Below the pieces are notes generated by a model. That model was given only the letters and a program-made list of their open reading frames with translations, had not been told where the DNA came from and did not search any database. The position numbers and the translations under genes were made by a program. Below, piece after piece: positions 56,459 through 64,000 of a stretch of 64,000 bases of DNA. The first letter of the stretch is position 1. Each line of letters opens with the position of its first letter. Source of the stretch: an uncultured Cohaesibacter sp. (GTDB lineage: Bacteria > Pseudomonadota > Alphaproteobacteria > Rhizobiales > Cohaesibacteraceae); NCBI RefSeq assembly GCF_963662805.1, contig NZ_OY759856.1, forward strand, positions 124,001 to 188,000, written 5' to 3'.

Positions 56459-56545
56459 GATCCCGCGTAAATTCTTCCCCCCCGAAGCGGGATCACAAAG
56501 TGGCTGCTGCGCCACCGCCGCATCTCGGCGCGGCAGCCTTTTTCT
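56459..56545 (+). ncRNA. Candidate small regulatory RNA with C-rich loop
   Basis: About 86 bases with two strong hairpins and its own terminator, in a region without genes. Hairpin one pairs GATCCCGC (56459-56466) with GCGGGATC (56487-56494) and exposes seven C (56477-56483) in the loop. Hairpin two pairs GGCTGCTGCGCC (56502-56513) with GGCGCGGCAGCC (56527-56538) and is followed by TTTTT, a rho-independent terminator. No plus-strand gene lies upstream, so the terminator must end its own short transcript or act as a leader of the DUF2218 gene at 56614. C-rich loops in alphaproteobacterial small RNAs can pair with ribosome sites. A promoter-like pair lies at 56425/56449. Confidence 0.6.
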
Positions 56546-56613
56546 TTTTCGTCATGTGCTTCTGTCAGGGACGACGACGGGCCTCAAAACCAGAGTTTGA
56601 AAAAAGGAATTGA

Positions 56614-56895
56614 ATGACACACTCGTCCGTATCCACCATTTCATCCGATCGCGCCAGCGGTTACCTGCAGCAATTGTGCAAGCATTTCGGCCACAAGATC
56701 GAAACCCGCTTCACACCTGAGGAAGGCGAGATCATTTTTCCCTTCGGCCGTTGTGACCTCACCGCCGTCGACAGGGATCTCACCATGAAGGCTCAGGCCG
56801 AAAGCGAGGAAGACCTCAAGAAGCTGGAAAATGTCATCGCTTCGCATCTCGAGCGATTTGCTTTCAAGGAAGAACTCAAAATCAGCTGGACCTGA
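56614..56895 (+). CDS. DUF2218 family protein
   Basis: A 93-residue protein of the DUF2218 family, with RASGYLQQLCKHFGHKIETRF, then GEIIFPFGRCDL and SEEDLKKLENVIASHLERFAF. Members are small cytoplasmic proteins, often near siderophore or iron genes; their function is not established. AAGGAA precedes the ATG and a terminator follows 32 bases after the stop, so it is probably expressed alone or from the leader containing the candidate small RNA. Confidence 0.85.
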   Translation: MTHSSVSTISSDRASGYLQQLCKHFGHKIETRFTPEEGEIIFPFGRCDLTAVDRDLTMKAQAESEEDLKKLENVIASHLERFAFKEELKISWT

Positions 56896-56927
56896 TCCGC
56901 TGCAACAATAAAAACAACCAGCAAGGT

Positions 56928-56962
56928 AGCCCGCACGCCAACAATCGGCGGCGGGCTTTTTT
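56928..56962 (+). terminator. Terminator after the DUF2218 gene
   Basis: AGCCCGC at 56928-56934 pairs with GCGGGCT at 56951-56957, with an inner CGCC/GGCG pair, followed by six T. Confidence 0.9.
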
Positions 56963-57164
56963 GTGGCTCAACCGCCCCGAAAGGCGCCATTTTCAGGCTC
57001 TTGCCCGTTACACGGGGTTACACTTTTATACCAAACATGACTAGCCCAGACCCGTACCGGATTTGTACAATTGCTCTCAGAGACCAGACAGCAATTCGGG
57101 AGCGTCTCACTCCGCACGCCGCCCCAAATCATTCTGACCCAATCAGCTCAAACGAGCCCAGAAC

Positions 57165-57806
57165 ATGACAAAGACCATGACCAGCAAATCCGGCATCAAA
57201 GCCATCATAGACTCCCCCTATTTCATCTGGCTGCTACTGACCATTCCAGCCATTCCGATGATCAGCGATGCCCTCTCGGGAACGGACCTGCACCGCCTGC
57301 TCCATCCGACAGGTGAATTTGCCGCCCGCTTCCTCATCCTTTCACTGATGCTCACACCGCTCAAACTTCTGTTCCCGAAGTCGGGCTTCGTTTTCTGGCT
57401 GATGCGCCGCCGCCGCTACATCGGCGTTGCGGCCTTCGGCTATGCCTTGCTGCATACCTTATGCTACGTCGTCGATCTCGGCACGCTTAGCAAACTGGTC
57501 GCCGACCTCAGCAAGCTGGGCATCATCATCGGCTGGCTGGCCTTTATTATTTTCATCCCGCTTGCGCTCACTTCCAACGATCTCTCGATCCGCAAACTGG
57601 GACCACGCCAGTGGAAGAGCCTGCAACGCTTCGCCTATATCGCGGCAATGGCGACCCTCGTGCACTGGCTCCTCGAAAGCCACCATGCAGGCGCGGCCCT
57701 CGTCAATTTCGCCCCGCTCATCCTGCTTGAACTCTATCGCCTCTGGCATACCATGAGGCCATCCCACGGGCACCCTTCGCGTCGCCCATCGGCAACCCTG
57801 TCCTGA
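57165..57806 (+). CDS. Ferric-reductase-like membrane protein, MsrQ type
   Basis: A 213-residue membrane protein with about six helices of the ferric reductase-like transmembrane domain. Candidate heme ligands are His residues in YALLHTLCYVVDL (near residue 96) and LVHWLLESHH (near 164), as in MsrQ/YedZ. MsrQ passes electrons from quinols to the periplasmic methionine sulfoxide reductase MsrP. No msrP gene is next to it here, which is unusual, so the partner is unclear. ATG 57165 or 57177 may be the start. A terminator follows directly. Confidence 0.8.
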   Translation: MTKTMTSKSGIKAIIDSPYFIWLLLTIPAIPMISDALSGTDLHRLLHPTGEFAARFLILSLMLTPLKLLFPKSGFVFWLMRRRRYIGVAAFGYALLHTLCYVVDLGTLSKLVADLSKLGIIIGWLAFIIFIPLALTSNDLSIRKLGPRQWKSLQRFAYIAAMATLVHWLLESHHAGAALVNFAPLILLELYRLWHTMRPSHGHPSRRPSATLS

Positions 57807-57810
57807 ACCA

Positions 57811-57850
57811 ACAAACCCGCAGTCCTGATCAGGCTGCGGGTTTGTCTTCA
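57811..57850. terminator. Bidirectional-type terminator after the MsrQ-like gene
   Basis: ACAAACCCGCAG at 57811-57822 pairs with CTGCGGGTTTGT at 57834-57845, a 12-bp perfect stem. It sits between two convergent genes and could serve both. Confidence 0.85.
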
Positions 57851-57894
57851 CTTGCCCAAACACCAGCCGGGCAGTCTCTCGTTCTAGCACATCG

Positions 57895-59508
57895 TCACTG
57901 CTGAAGTGCAGTCCTTGCCGGCAGCCAGACATCGGCCGTCGACTTGCCCCGGGTGATGCGCGCATGCTGGTTGGCAAAGAGCCGGACCCACGGCCCCCAC
58001 TCCCCATCGGGCCATTGCACCCGCACCACGGCACGTTCGGCAACGCCGATGCCGAAGTGATGCCACCCCGACTTGCCTCCGGCATGCCCTCCCCCGACGG
58101 TGATCTCGTGGCTTTGTGTCCGGTCCGCCACCCGCACCTCGACAAAGGCCCCAATGGCCTCCCGATTGGGGCCATCCTGCCGGATCTGCAATTCCACCCA
58201 GTTGCCCATTGGAGCTGACACCTCGGCACCGTCCGGCACCTGTCCCTTGTTAAGCCAGATCTGTGTTGGTCTCTCCCTGTTCACCACGACGGCATCGAGC
58301 AGACCATCCATGTTGAGATCAATGAGCGAGCCACCCCGCCCACGATCAAAACTGAGCATCCCCGCCTTGTCCGCCGCCTCTTCGAAGCTGCCATCCCGCG
58401 CGCCCAGAAACAGACTGTTCGGGTCCTTCATGGCAAAGTCGGTCATGGCCTCCACATTGCCCTTGGTGACGAACAGGTCGACAAAGCTGTCGTTGTTGAT
58501 GTCGTCGAATTGGGCATGCCACGAGGTGGACGGATTGACATTGTCGCCAACAAAGGGTCGATGCGCCGTGATCCCTCGCTGGAAGGCATCATCATCAAAG
58601 TCCGGTGATCCGTCCTTGGACGCCAGCACCTGTAGCTTGTTGTCGGCCATAGAGGTGACGTAATAGTCCGGCCTGCCGTCCCCGGTCAGGTCCGTCGACG
58701 CAATGCCCATCCCCCAGATCCTCAGGCGACGCCAGCCATCCTCGGAGCGATATTCCGAAGGTTCCTCGCCTTTTCGGATCTTCCAGAGCTGTTCGTGCCC
58801 TCCACGATAATATTGCCGGTCGTTGGCGATCCGGAGGTCCGCCTTGCCCGACCGGTCCCAGTCGGTGAACATCATCGACAGCGAACAGAAGCCCGGCTGC
58901 AAGGCCTCATGGCGATAGGTCCCGTCCTTGGTCGGGCGATAGAAATCGGTGTCATGGCAAGTGCCGAAGGGCGAGCCGGGCTGATCGCGGTCCACATAAT
59001 TGCCAATGGCGAGGGTGGGAAGGCTATTGCCCTCCTCCCACATGGCAGCAAAGGCAGTTGACCAGGCCTTGCCGCCGTCAAAGCCCCAGAGCTCATTCGC
59101 CTCCTCAAAAACACATCCGCCCCTGCCACGAAAGAGCTTGTTCTCGCCTACCCGCAAGACCGCAAGATCGGTGTTGCCGTCTCCATCGATATCAAGCGGA
59201 TAAGCCCCGCTCACGGACTTGAGCGACAAGGCACCTTCGGCCTGCATTTCAAAGCGGATTTCTCCACCCATACCGCTACGATTGAGATAGAGCTCGGCCT
59301 CCCCCGCCCCCCCGGCGAGATAAAGTTCCGGATAGTGATCCCCGTTGCAATCGAACACCGCAACACCGCCGCCGACGTAGAATTCCCAGCCGCCGGTGTA
59401 GCGATGATCAACGCCGCTCTCTCCCGTCACTTCCGACATGTGCGGCGGTTCAATCGCCATAGCTGGCGTAGCTAGACTCATCAAAGCGAAAGCCAACAGA
59501 TGTTTCAT
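57895..59508 (-). CDS. CRTAC1-like protein: FG-GAP repeats with UnbV/ASPIC domain
   Basis: A 537-residue secreted protein. After a signal peptide (MKHLLAFALMSLATPAMA) come FG-GAP/VCBS-type repeats with calcium-binding-like motifs (FDCNGDHYPELYLAGG, DIDGDGNTDLAVL, DLTGDGRPDYYV, DINNDSFVDLFV, LNMDGLLDAVVV), forming a beta propeller. The C-terminal ~110 residues (QIRQDGPNREAIGAFVEVR) are an ASPIC/UnbV domain, ending with VRVQWPDGEWGPW. Function in bacteria is not known. It overlaps the di-heme gene by four bases; this pair recurs in other proteobacteria, suggesting a joint periplasmic or outer-membrane role. Confidence 0.88.
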   Translation of the reverse strand: MKHLLAFALMSLATPAMAIEPPHMSEVTGESGVDHRYTGGWEFYVGGGVAVFDCNGDHYPELYLAGGAGEAELYLNRSGMGGEIRFEMQAEGALSLKSVSGAYPLDIDGDGNTDLAVLRVGENKLFRGRGGCVFEEANELWGFDGGKAWSTAFAAMWEEGNSLPTLAIGNYVDRDQPGSPFGTCHDTDFYRPTKDGTYRHEALQPGFCSLSMMFTDWDRSGKADLRIANDRQYYRGGHEQLWKIRKGEEPSEYRSEDGWRRLRIWGMGIASTDLTGDGRPDYYVTSMADNKLQVLASKDGSPDFDDDAFQRGITAHRPFVGDNVNPSTSWHAQFDDINNDSFVDLFVTKGNVEAMTDFAMKDPNSLFLGARDGSFEEAADKAGMLSFDRGRGGSLIDLNMDGLLDAVVVNRERPTQIWLNKGQVPDGAEVSAPMGNWVELQIRQDGPNREAIGAFVEVRVADRTQSHEITVGGGHAGGKSGWHHFGIGVAERAVVRVQWPDGEWGPWVRLFANQHARITRGKSTADVWLPARTALQQ

Positions 59509-60932
59509 GGCTTAGCCTCCGTCGTCAGCTTGAGCGATTTCAGAAATTCGACGATTTTGCGCTGATCGAGATCTTCCAACGCCTCGAACGCCAGTCGTGA
59601 GTCCCGCGCCTCACCACCGTGATGAAGGATCGCCTCGCGCAAGGTCGTCACATCTCCCCTGTGCCCATAGGGAGCCGTGCTGCCGACACCCCACAAGCGC
59701 GGCGTCAGGAACAGGTCATTGGCGATAAAGCGCTGGGACAGCCGTTCATTGCCATAGTGAGGTTTCTCGGAGTCCGCGATCACATGACGTTTGAAATCGG
59801 TAAAGACCGGCACCATCCAATCCCCCGCGTCATTCTTTTCCAAGCCGTCGGACGGCAGCTCGAAGGACAGCACCTTGCCCGCCTGATCACTGGCACGCAG
59901 ATTGCCCGCCCGATTGTAGGGACCGGGTTCCTGAAAGGTGAGCGACTTGAGCGGCAGGGCCTTTACGTGACATTGAGAGCAAGCCACCTGATCAAACAGA
60001 GCTTCCCCCTCCTTGACCGCGTCCCTGAGCAGAGGCTCGTCCGGCATCTGCTGCACCGGCGTCGGAAGGGCCGCCTGAAACAGCACCACAGCGGTCATGT
60101 CCGCCGACGTGATCTCGCCCTTATGCCCATCCTCATCAAAATCGCTCGTACCGGTCCATTGCAGGCCCCAGCGCTCATCGCTTTGAATGCCGTGATGCGA
60201 ATTCATGGCATTGATCGAAAACTGTCTCAGCGAAGTGAAGACCCCCTTCTGGCTGAAGGGGCGCACGATGAGATCGTGATCGATGCCCTCAATTCCTTCG
60301 ATATTGACAAAACCATCCGGCTCGACAGTCAGCGCTCCGAAATCGACACCCTTGGTGACGAGCCGGACGGTGATGGCCTCACCCTTTTCCCGCGCGGCAT
60401 CGACGGCCTCACGCCGCAAGGCATGCAGGTCGTCGCTCATCTCCCGCGCGATCAGCTCGACCAGACCGGAGCCATGCAGGTGCGGCGTCCCGCGCTCGTT
60501 GGAGAATTGCGCTTCGAGCGTGTCGAATTCAAAGTCGGACACGCCCTCGGAGGTGAAGACGTTGGCCACGAACTCGCCCGCGCCACCGGAATCGGGCTGG
60601 TTGTGACAGCCATTGCAGGCATTGGCTTCCGGCCCTGCGGTTCGGAACATCGCCGGCACCCGTCCCGGTCGCCGCTTGACCGGCACCTCTGCCTGTGTTG
60701 CAGCGGGACGTCCGGCCCCATCGAGCACGGTGAACTTGGCATCGAACAACAATCGACCATGCGCCAGAATATCCTCCGGCGCCATCGTCTCAAGGGCGCT
60801 TGCCTCCAGATGCTCGGGTACAGCCCGCTCATCACCAATCACGGGTGTGCCAAGTGCCGGGCCTGATGGCACAGACAGGACAGCAGCCCCGACCAAAGCG
60901 CAGGTGACTGCACCGAATACTCTGGCTTCCAT
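59505..60932 (-). CDS. Di-heme oxidoreductase family protein (DUF1111)
   Basis: A 475-residue secreted cytochrome-like protein. The signal peptide is near residues 1-28. Two heme c motifs are visible: CNGCH at residues 106-110 and CSQCH near residue 317. C-terminal RLWGVGSTAPYGHRGDVTTLREAILHHGGEA is characteristic of the family once called thiol oxidoreductase. Related proteins resemble di-heme peroxidases. The substrate is unknown. It is the first gene of a coupled pair with the CRTAC1-like gene. A cytochrome c maturation system must exist in the cell. Confidence 0.9.
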   Translation of the reverse strand: MEARVFGAVTCALVGAAVLSVPSGPALGTPVIGDERAVPEHLEASALETMAPEDILAHGRLLFDAKFTVLDGAGRPAATQAEVPVKRRPGRVPAMFRTAGPEANACNGCHNQPDSGGAGEFVANVFTSEGVSDFEFDTLEAQFSNERGTPHLHGSGLVELIAREMSDDLHALRREAVDAAREKGEAITVRLVTKGVDFGALTVEPDGFVNIEGIEGIDHDLIVRPFSQKGVFTSLRQFSINAMNSHHGIQSDERWGLQWTGTSDFDEDGHKGEITSADMTAVVLFQAALPTPVQQMPDEPLLRDAVKEGEALFDQVACSQCHVKALPLKSLTFQEPGPYNRAGNLRASDQAGKVLSFELPSDGLEKNDAGDWMVPVFTDFKRHVIADSEKPHYGNERLSQRFIANDLFLTPRLWGVGSTAPYGHRGDVTTLREAILHHGGEARDSRLAFEALEDLDQRKIVEFLKSLKLTTEAKP

Positions 60933-61009
60933 AACATTCCTCCCGAAACAGGGACGCCGGTTTCTTCGATCAGCTGTCCACCTTCATGTTATCGCCTTTG
61001 AAAAGAGAC

Positions 61010-61037
61010 GAAAGCCCGACCATGTGACCGGGCTTTC
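61010..61037 (-). terminator. Terminator of the xyl operon
   Basis: GAAAGCCCG at 61010-61018 pairs with CGGGCTTTC at 61029-61037. It lies 27 bases beyond the xylG stop on the minus strand. The T tract is short. Confidence 0.7.
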
Positions 61038-61063
61038 AGGTTTGGATGTTGCGCGAATGGTCT

Positions 61064-61843
61064 CTAGACCGTCTCGCCCGTCACGGGATTCTTGCCCAGA
61101 ATGATCATTCCCAGAATGTCATCCTCGGTCACCTCATCGACCTTGACCGTGCCGACCAGACGGCCGTTCTTCATCACCGACGCCCTGTCACAGAGCGCCT
61201 TGACCTGATGGATATCGTGGTCAATGAGGAAGATCCCCAAGCCTTGCGCCTTCAACTCGTCGATGAGATCGGCCACCATCTTGGTCTCTTCCACTCCGAG
61301 GGCTGCGGTGGGTTCATCCATGATCAGGATCTTGGCGTTGAAATAGACCGCACGGCTGATCGCCACCGACTGGCGCTGACCACCCGAAAGAGCCGACACC
61401 GGCGAGGAGAAGCGCTGGAAGTTGGGGTTGAGCCGCCCCATGATCTTGCGCGTCTCCGCCTCCATCTGGGCATCATCGACAAGGCCAACACCGTTGACCA
61501 ACTCGCGCCCCAGAAAGAGGTTCGAGGCTGCATCGAGGTTGTCTGCCAGAGCAAGGGTCTGATAGATCGTCTCGATATTATAGTCGCGGGCATCGCGGGG
61601 ATTGTTGATCTCGGCACGTTCGCCGTTCACATAGATTTCCCCGCCGTTGCGCTTGTAGGCACCCGAGAGCATTTTCATCAGACAGGACTTGCCAGCCCCG
61701 TTGTGACCGAGCACACCCACCACTTCACCAGGATAGAGATCGATCGTCACGTCATCCACCGCATGGATCCCGCCGAACGACAGGCGCATGTTGCGCATTT
61801 CAACGAGCGGAGTTCCACGATCCGTGTTTGCAGAAGCACTCAT
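61064..61843 (-). CDS. xylG: D-xylose-type ABC importer ATPase (single domain)
   Basis: A 259-residue ATPase with Walker A GHNGAGKSC (residues about 41-49; note Cys where Ser/Thr-Thr is usual), signature SALSGGQRQSVAISRAV and Walker B ILIMDEPTAALG. E. coli XylG has two ATPase domains; this protein has only one. Single-domain forms are common in xyl operons of Rhizobiales, where two copies would dimerise. The gene ends the operon and begins four bases after xylH. Confidence 0.88.
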   Translation of the reverse strand: MSASANTDRGTPLVEMRNMRLSFGGIHAVDDVTIDLYPGEVVGVLGHNGAGKSCLMKMLSGAYKRNGGEIYVNGERAEINNPRDARDYNIETIYQTLALADNLDAASNLFLGRELVNGVGLVDDAQMEAETRKIMGRLNPNFQRFSSPVSALSGGQRQSVAISRAVYFNAKILIMDEPTAALGVEETKMVADLIDELKAQGLGIFLIDHDIHQVKALCDRASVMKNGRLVGTVKVDEVTEDDILGMIILGKNPVTGETV

Positions 61844-61846
61844 GCG

Positions 61847-63145
61847 TCAGTCCCCCGTTCTCTTGCGATAGACGATATCGACATAGACCGCGAACACCAG
61901 AACGACGCCGACGACGATATTCTGATACGGCGCTTCCACGCCAACCATTGCCATACCCGATTGCAGCGACTGCATGATCAGGGCCCCCAGAATGGCTCCG
62001 TAGATCGTGCCGAGACCACCCGAAAGAGCCGTCCCGCCAATGACCGCGGCAGCAATGACGCGCAATTCGTCAAGGGTCCCGATGTCGTTGGAATGGAAGT
62101 TGAGGCGAGCCGAGGCCACCACTGCCGACATGGCACAGAGCACGCCAACAATCGCAAAGATCTTCACCGTCAGAAGCCGGGTGTTGATACCGGACAGCTC
62201 GGCAGCCTCCGGATTGCCGCCAGTGGCAAAGATGTAGCGACCGAGTCGCGTGCGCTGCGCGACCACCGTCATCACGGTCGCCACCGCAATAAGGATGAGC
62301 ACCGAGAAGGGCACGCCATAACCTTCCGCATAGCCTTTCGGCATCACCTCGCCCTGCTCCTCGAACAGGCGCTTCAGCCTGCCGATCGGCACTTCATAGG
62401 CATTCAGCGTCCAGACAAAGCCGACAATGGCAGCAACAAGAATGGCTGCAATCGCCACCTCGGCCCAGATCGGCTTGATCGGAAAGTTATGCGCAATCTT
62501 GTTCCGCCTTGCGGAGAAGAGCAGATAGAGCGTGAAGGCAACGGCCAGCAGGGCCAGCACCCAGCTTCCCGCCTCTCCGAGCGTTCCATCGATCCCGCCA
62601 AGGGCAACGAAATTGCCGTCGAGAGGGCCAATCGTCTGCCCGTTTGTCAGATGCCAGGCCACGTTGCGCCAGACAAACAGACCGCCGAGTGTGACGATGA
62701 AGGCCGGGATCGTGAGATACCCGATCAGCCAGCCATGAAAGGCCCCGATGATGGCACCAAACACCAGCCCGGTCAGAATGGCAACTGGAGCAATCAGGAC
62801 ACTTCCGAGCTCAATTCCAAACCAGCTCGGCAAGATATAGGTCTGCACCATTGCCATGATGGCCGAACAGGTCGCCAGAAGCGCACCGACCGAGAGATCG
62901 ATGTGCCGGGTGACAATGACAAAGACCATGCCCGTCGCCATGATGGCCACTGACACAGTCTGAATTGTCAGGTTGAAGATGTTACGGGGGGTAAGAAAAC
63001 GACCGCCTGTCCAGACATCAAAGACGACGCAAATGACAATGAAGGCCCCGATCATGCCAAGCAGTCGGGTGTCAATTTCCATCGTATCGATCAATGTCCG
63101 GCGAGCTTTTTGCGGCAGGTCGCGGGAGTCCACGCTATCAGCCAT
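61847..63145 (-). CDS. xylH: D-xylose-type ABC importer permease
   Basis: A 432-residue membrane protein of the BPD_transp_2 family with about ten helices. It contains VTRHIDLSVGALLATCSAIMAM and the conserved late region VVASARLNFHSNDIGTLDELRVIAAAVIGGTALSGG. Length and motifs fit XylH. It lies 129 bases after the binding-protein gene and is tightly coupled to xylG. Xylose is the most likely sugar, although ChvE-like ligands such as glucose or galactose remain possible. Confidence 0.9.
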   Translation of the reverse strand: MADSVDSRDLPQKARRTLIDTMEIDTRLLGMIGAFIVICVVFDVWTGGRFLTPRNIFNLTIQTVSVAIMATGMVFVIVTRHIDLSVGALLATCSAIMAMVQTYILPSWFGIELGSVLIAPVAILTGLVFGAIIGAFHGWLIGYLTIPAFIVTLGGLFVWRNVAWHLTNGQTIGPLDGNFVALGGIDGTLGEAGSWVLALLAVAFTLYLLFSARRNKIAHNFPIKPIWAEVAIAAILVAAIVGFVWTLNAYEVPIGRLKRLFEEQGEVMPKGYAEGYGVPFSVLILIAVATVMTVVAQRTRLGRYIFATGGNPEAAELSGINTRLLTVKIFAIVGVLCAMSAVVASARLNFHSNDIGTLDELRVIAAAVIGGTALSGGLGTIYGAILGALIMQSLQSGMAMVGVEAPYQNIVVGVVLVFAVYVDIVYRKRTGD

Positions 63146-63274
63146 GTGATGCTCTCCAGCATGCAGTTTATCATTGCTCCCGCCACAGCGCGACGGGAGC
63201 TGATTGTTGTTTCATGAGGTTGGAGATCGCCCGCGCACGGGACACCTGCCCGGCGCGAGACTGATCATGCGCTA

Positions 63275-64000
63275 TCAGTTGCAGGGTGCCGGACCGTTGG
63301 TCACGCCCTGACACAGAGCTTCGACCGAAATCCAGCCCGCATCGGTGACCGTGGTCAGATTGTCCTTGGTCACAGGGATCGGCTCAAGGAACTTGGCCGT
63401 CATGGTCGTGCCGGACGGCGACGTCCAGGTGCCGGATCCTTCAACGTCCTTCATGTCGGTTCCACCAGCCAGAGCGACAGCGATTTCCGCAGCGGCCTTG
63501 CCGAGATCACGAGCGTCTTTCCAGACCGAAACAGTCTGGGTGCCCTTGGCAACGCGGTTGAGCGCTGCATGGTCGCCATCCTGACCGGAGACAGGAATGC
63601 CTTCCATGCCCTGAGCTGTCAGCGCAGCAACAACACCACCGGCGGTGCCGTCGTTGGAAGCAACAACAGCGTCAACCTTGTTGTCATTGGCCGTCAGGAT
63701 CTGCTCCATGTTGCGCTGGGCGTTGGCCGGCAGCCAGCCGTCGGTGTAGGCTTCGCCGACGATCTTGATGTCGCCCTTGTCAACGGCTTCCTGCAGGATT
63801 TCCTGCTGACCACCGCGCAGGAAGTCTGCGTTCGGATCGGTTGGAGAGCCCTTGATCATGACATAATTGCCCTTCGGCTGAGCGGCAAAGACCGCACGAG
63901 CCTGCATCCGACCCACTTCGACGTTGTCGAAGGTGAGATAGAAGGCGCGGTTGTCTTCGATCAGACGGTCATAGGCAATAACAGGGATGCCTTCATCCGC
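63275..64000 (-). CDS. xylF: D-xylose-binding protein (5' end outside window)
   Basis: C-terminal 241 residues of a periplasmic sugar-binding protein. The frame runs off the right edge. It reads IPVIAYDRLIEDNRAFYLTFDN, then YVMIKGSPTDPNADFLRGGQ, VDAVVASNDGTAGGVV and GIPVSGQDGDHAALNRV, closely following XylF. The ASNDGTAGG loop and GQDGD motif contact the sugar. It heads xylF-xylH-xylG. The signal peptide lies beyond 64000. Confidence 0.9.
   Translation of the reverse strand, partial: ADEGIPVIAYDRLIEDNRAFYLTFDNVEVGRMQARAVFAAQPKGNYVMIKGSPTDPNADFLRGGQQEILQEAVDKGDIKIVGEAYTDGWLPANAQRNMEQILTANDNKVDAVVASNDGTAGGVVAALTAQGMEGIPVSGQDGDHAALNRVAKGTQTVSVWKDARDLGKAAAEIAVALAGGTDMKDVEGSGTWTSPSGTTMTAKFLEPIPVTKDNLTTVTDAGWISVEALCQGVTNGPAPCN

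Noticed and set aside
61046..62953. A 635-codon open frame on the plus strand
   Set aside because: It is antisense to xylG and xylH, and its product is a His/Arg-rich shadow with no domain.
1..64000. CRISPR arrays, prophage, transposons or tRNA genes
   Set aside because: No regular repeats, integrase, transposase, phage genes or tRNA cloverleaf were recognised on reading both strands.

Overview
The window reads as chromosome of a free-living alphaproteobacterium, most likely a marine member of the Hyphomicrobiales. The evidence is the hmu heme-uptake locus, two RirA-type TGA-N9-TCA boxes, an aldarate pathway fed by a TctABC-type transporter, many ABC importers and the GC-rich codon usage. 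No rRNA, tRNA, IS element, prophage or CRISPR array is seen. Most genes sit in tight operons.

Layout. 1-1389: 5' part of a DctB-like sensor kinase. 1749-7155: peptide-type ABC importer whose second permease and both ATPases form one 871-residue protein. 7189-11166: LysR regulator divergent from a quinone/catechol-stress operon (NADP-binding protein, DoxX, YgiD, YqjG). 11255-24104: complete galactarate/glucarate pathway: both dehydratases (GarD, GudD), aldolase (GarL), tartronate-semialdehyde reductase (GarR), glycerate kinase, TctABC importer, two FadR-type and one LacI-type regulator. Two 18-bp LacI-type operators lie between tctC and gudD. 24241-33593: heme-iron region (hmuVUTS, hemP, hmuR, an IsdG/HmuQ-like monooxygenase, exbB, tonB) with an iron-responsive box in each of its two divergent promoters.

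33597-36542: four-gene translationally coupled operon of ribbon-helix-helix protein, CHAD protein, ParA ATPase and CYTH protein. This is the best candidate for an undescribed system, possibly one that positions or segregates polyphosphate. 36776-41216: pyrE, pyrC and 5-oxoprolinase pxpABC. 41340-44469: metal-type FtsX ABC cassette with a His-rich periplasmic protein, resembling Vibrio ZrgABCDE. 44624-52509: PhoA, two chemoreceptors (one with a heme c motif) and aldose 1-epimerase. 52689-57806: three-domain MFS/acyltransferase/acyl-ACP synthetase, a candidate small RNA, a DUF2218 protein and an MsrQ-like membrane protein. 57895-60932: FG-GAP/UnbV protein with a di-heme oxidoreductase. 61064-64000: xylose importer xylFHG, cut by the right edge.

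Five genes between 12.3 and 25.1 kb (glycerate kinase, lacI, tctA, gudD, hmuV) are frameshifted, four at G/C homopolymers and one (tctA) by a dense cluster of indels. Nothing comparable was seen in the other ~50 kb. The reading frames on both sides of each break are well conserved, so local sequence error or very recent loss is more likely than old decay.
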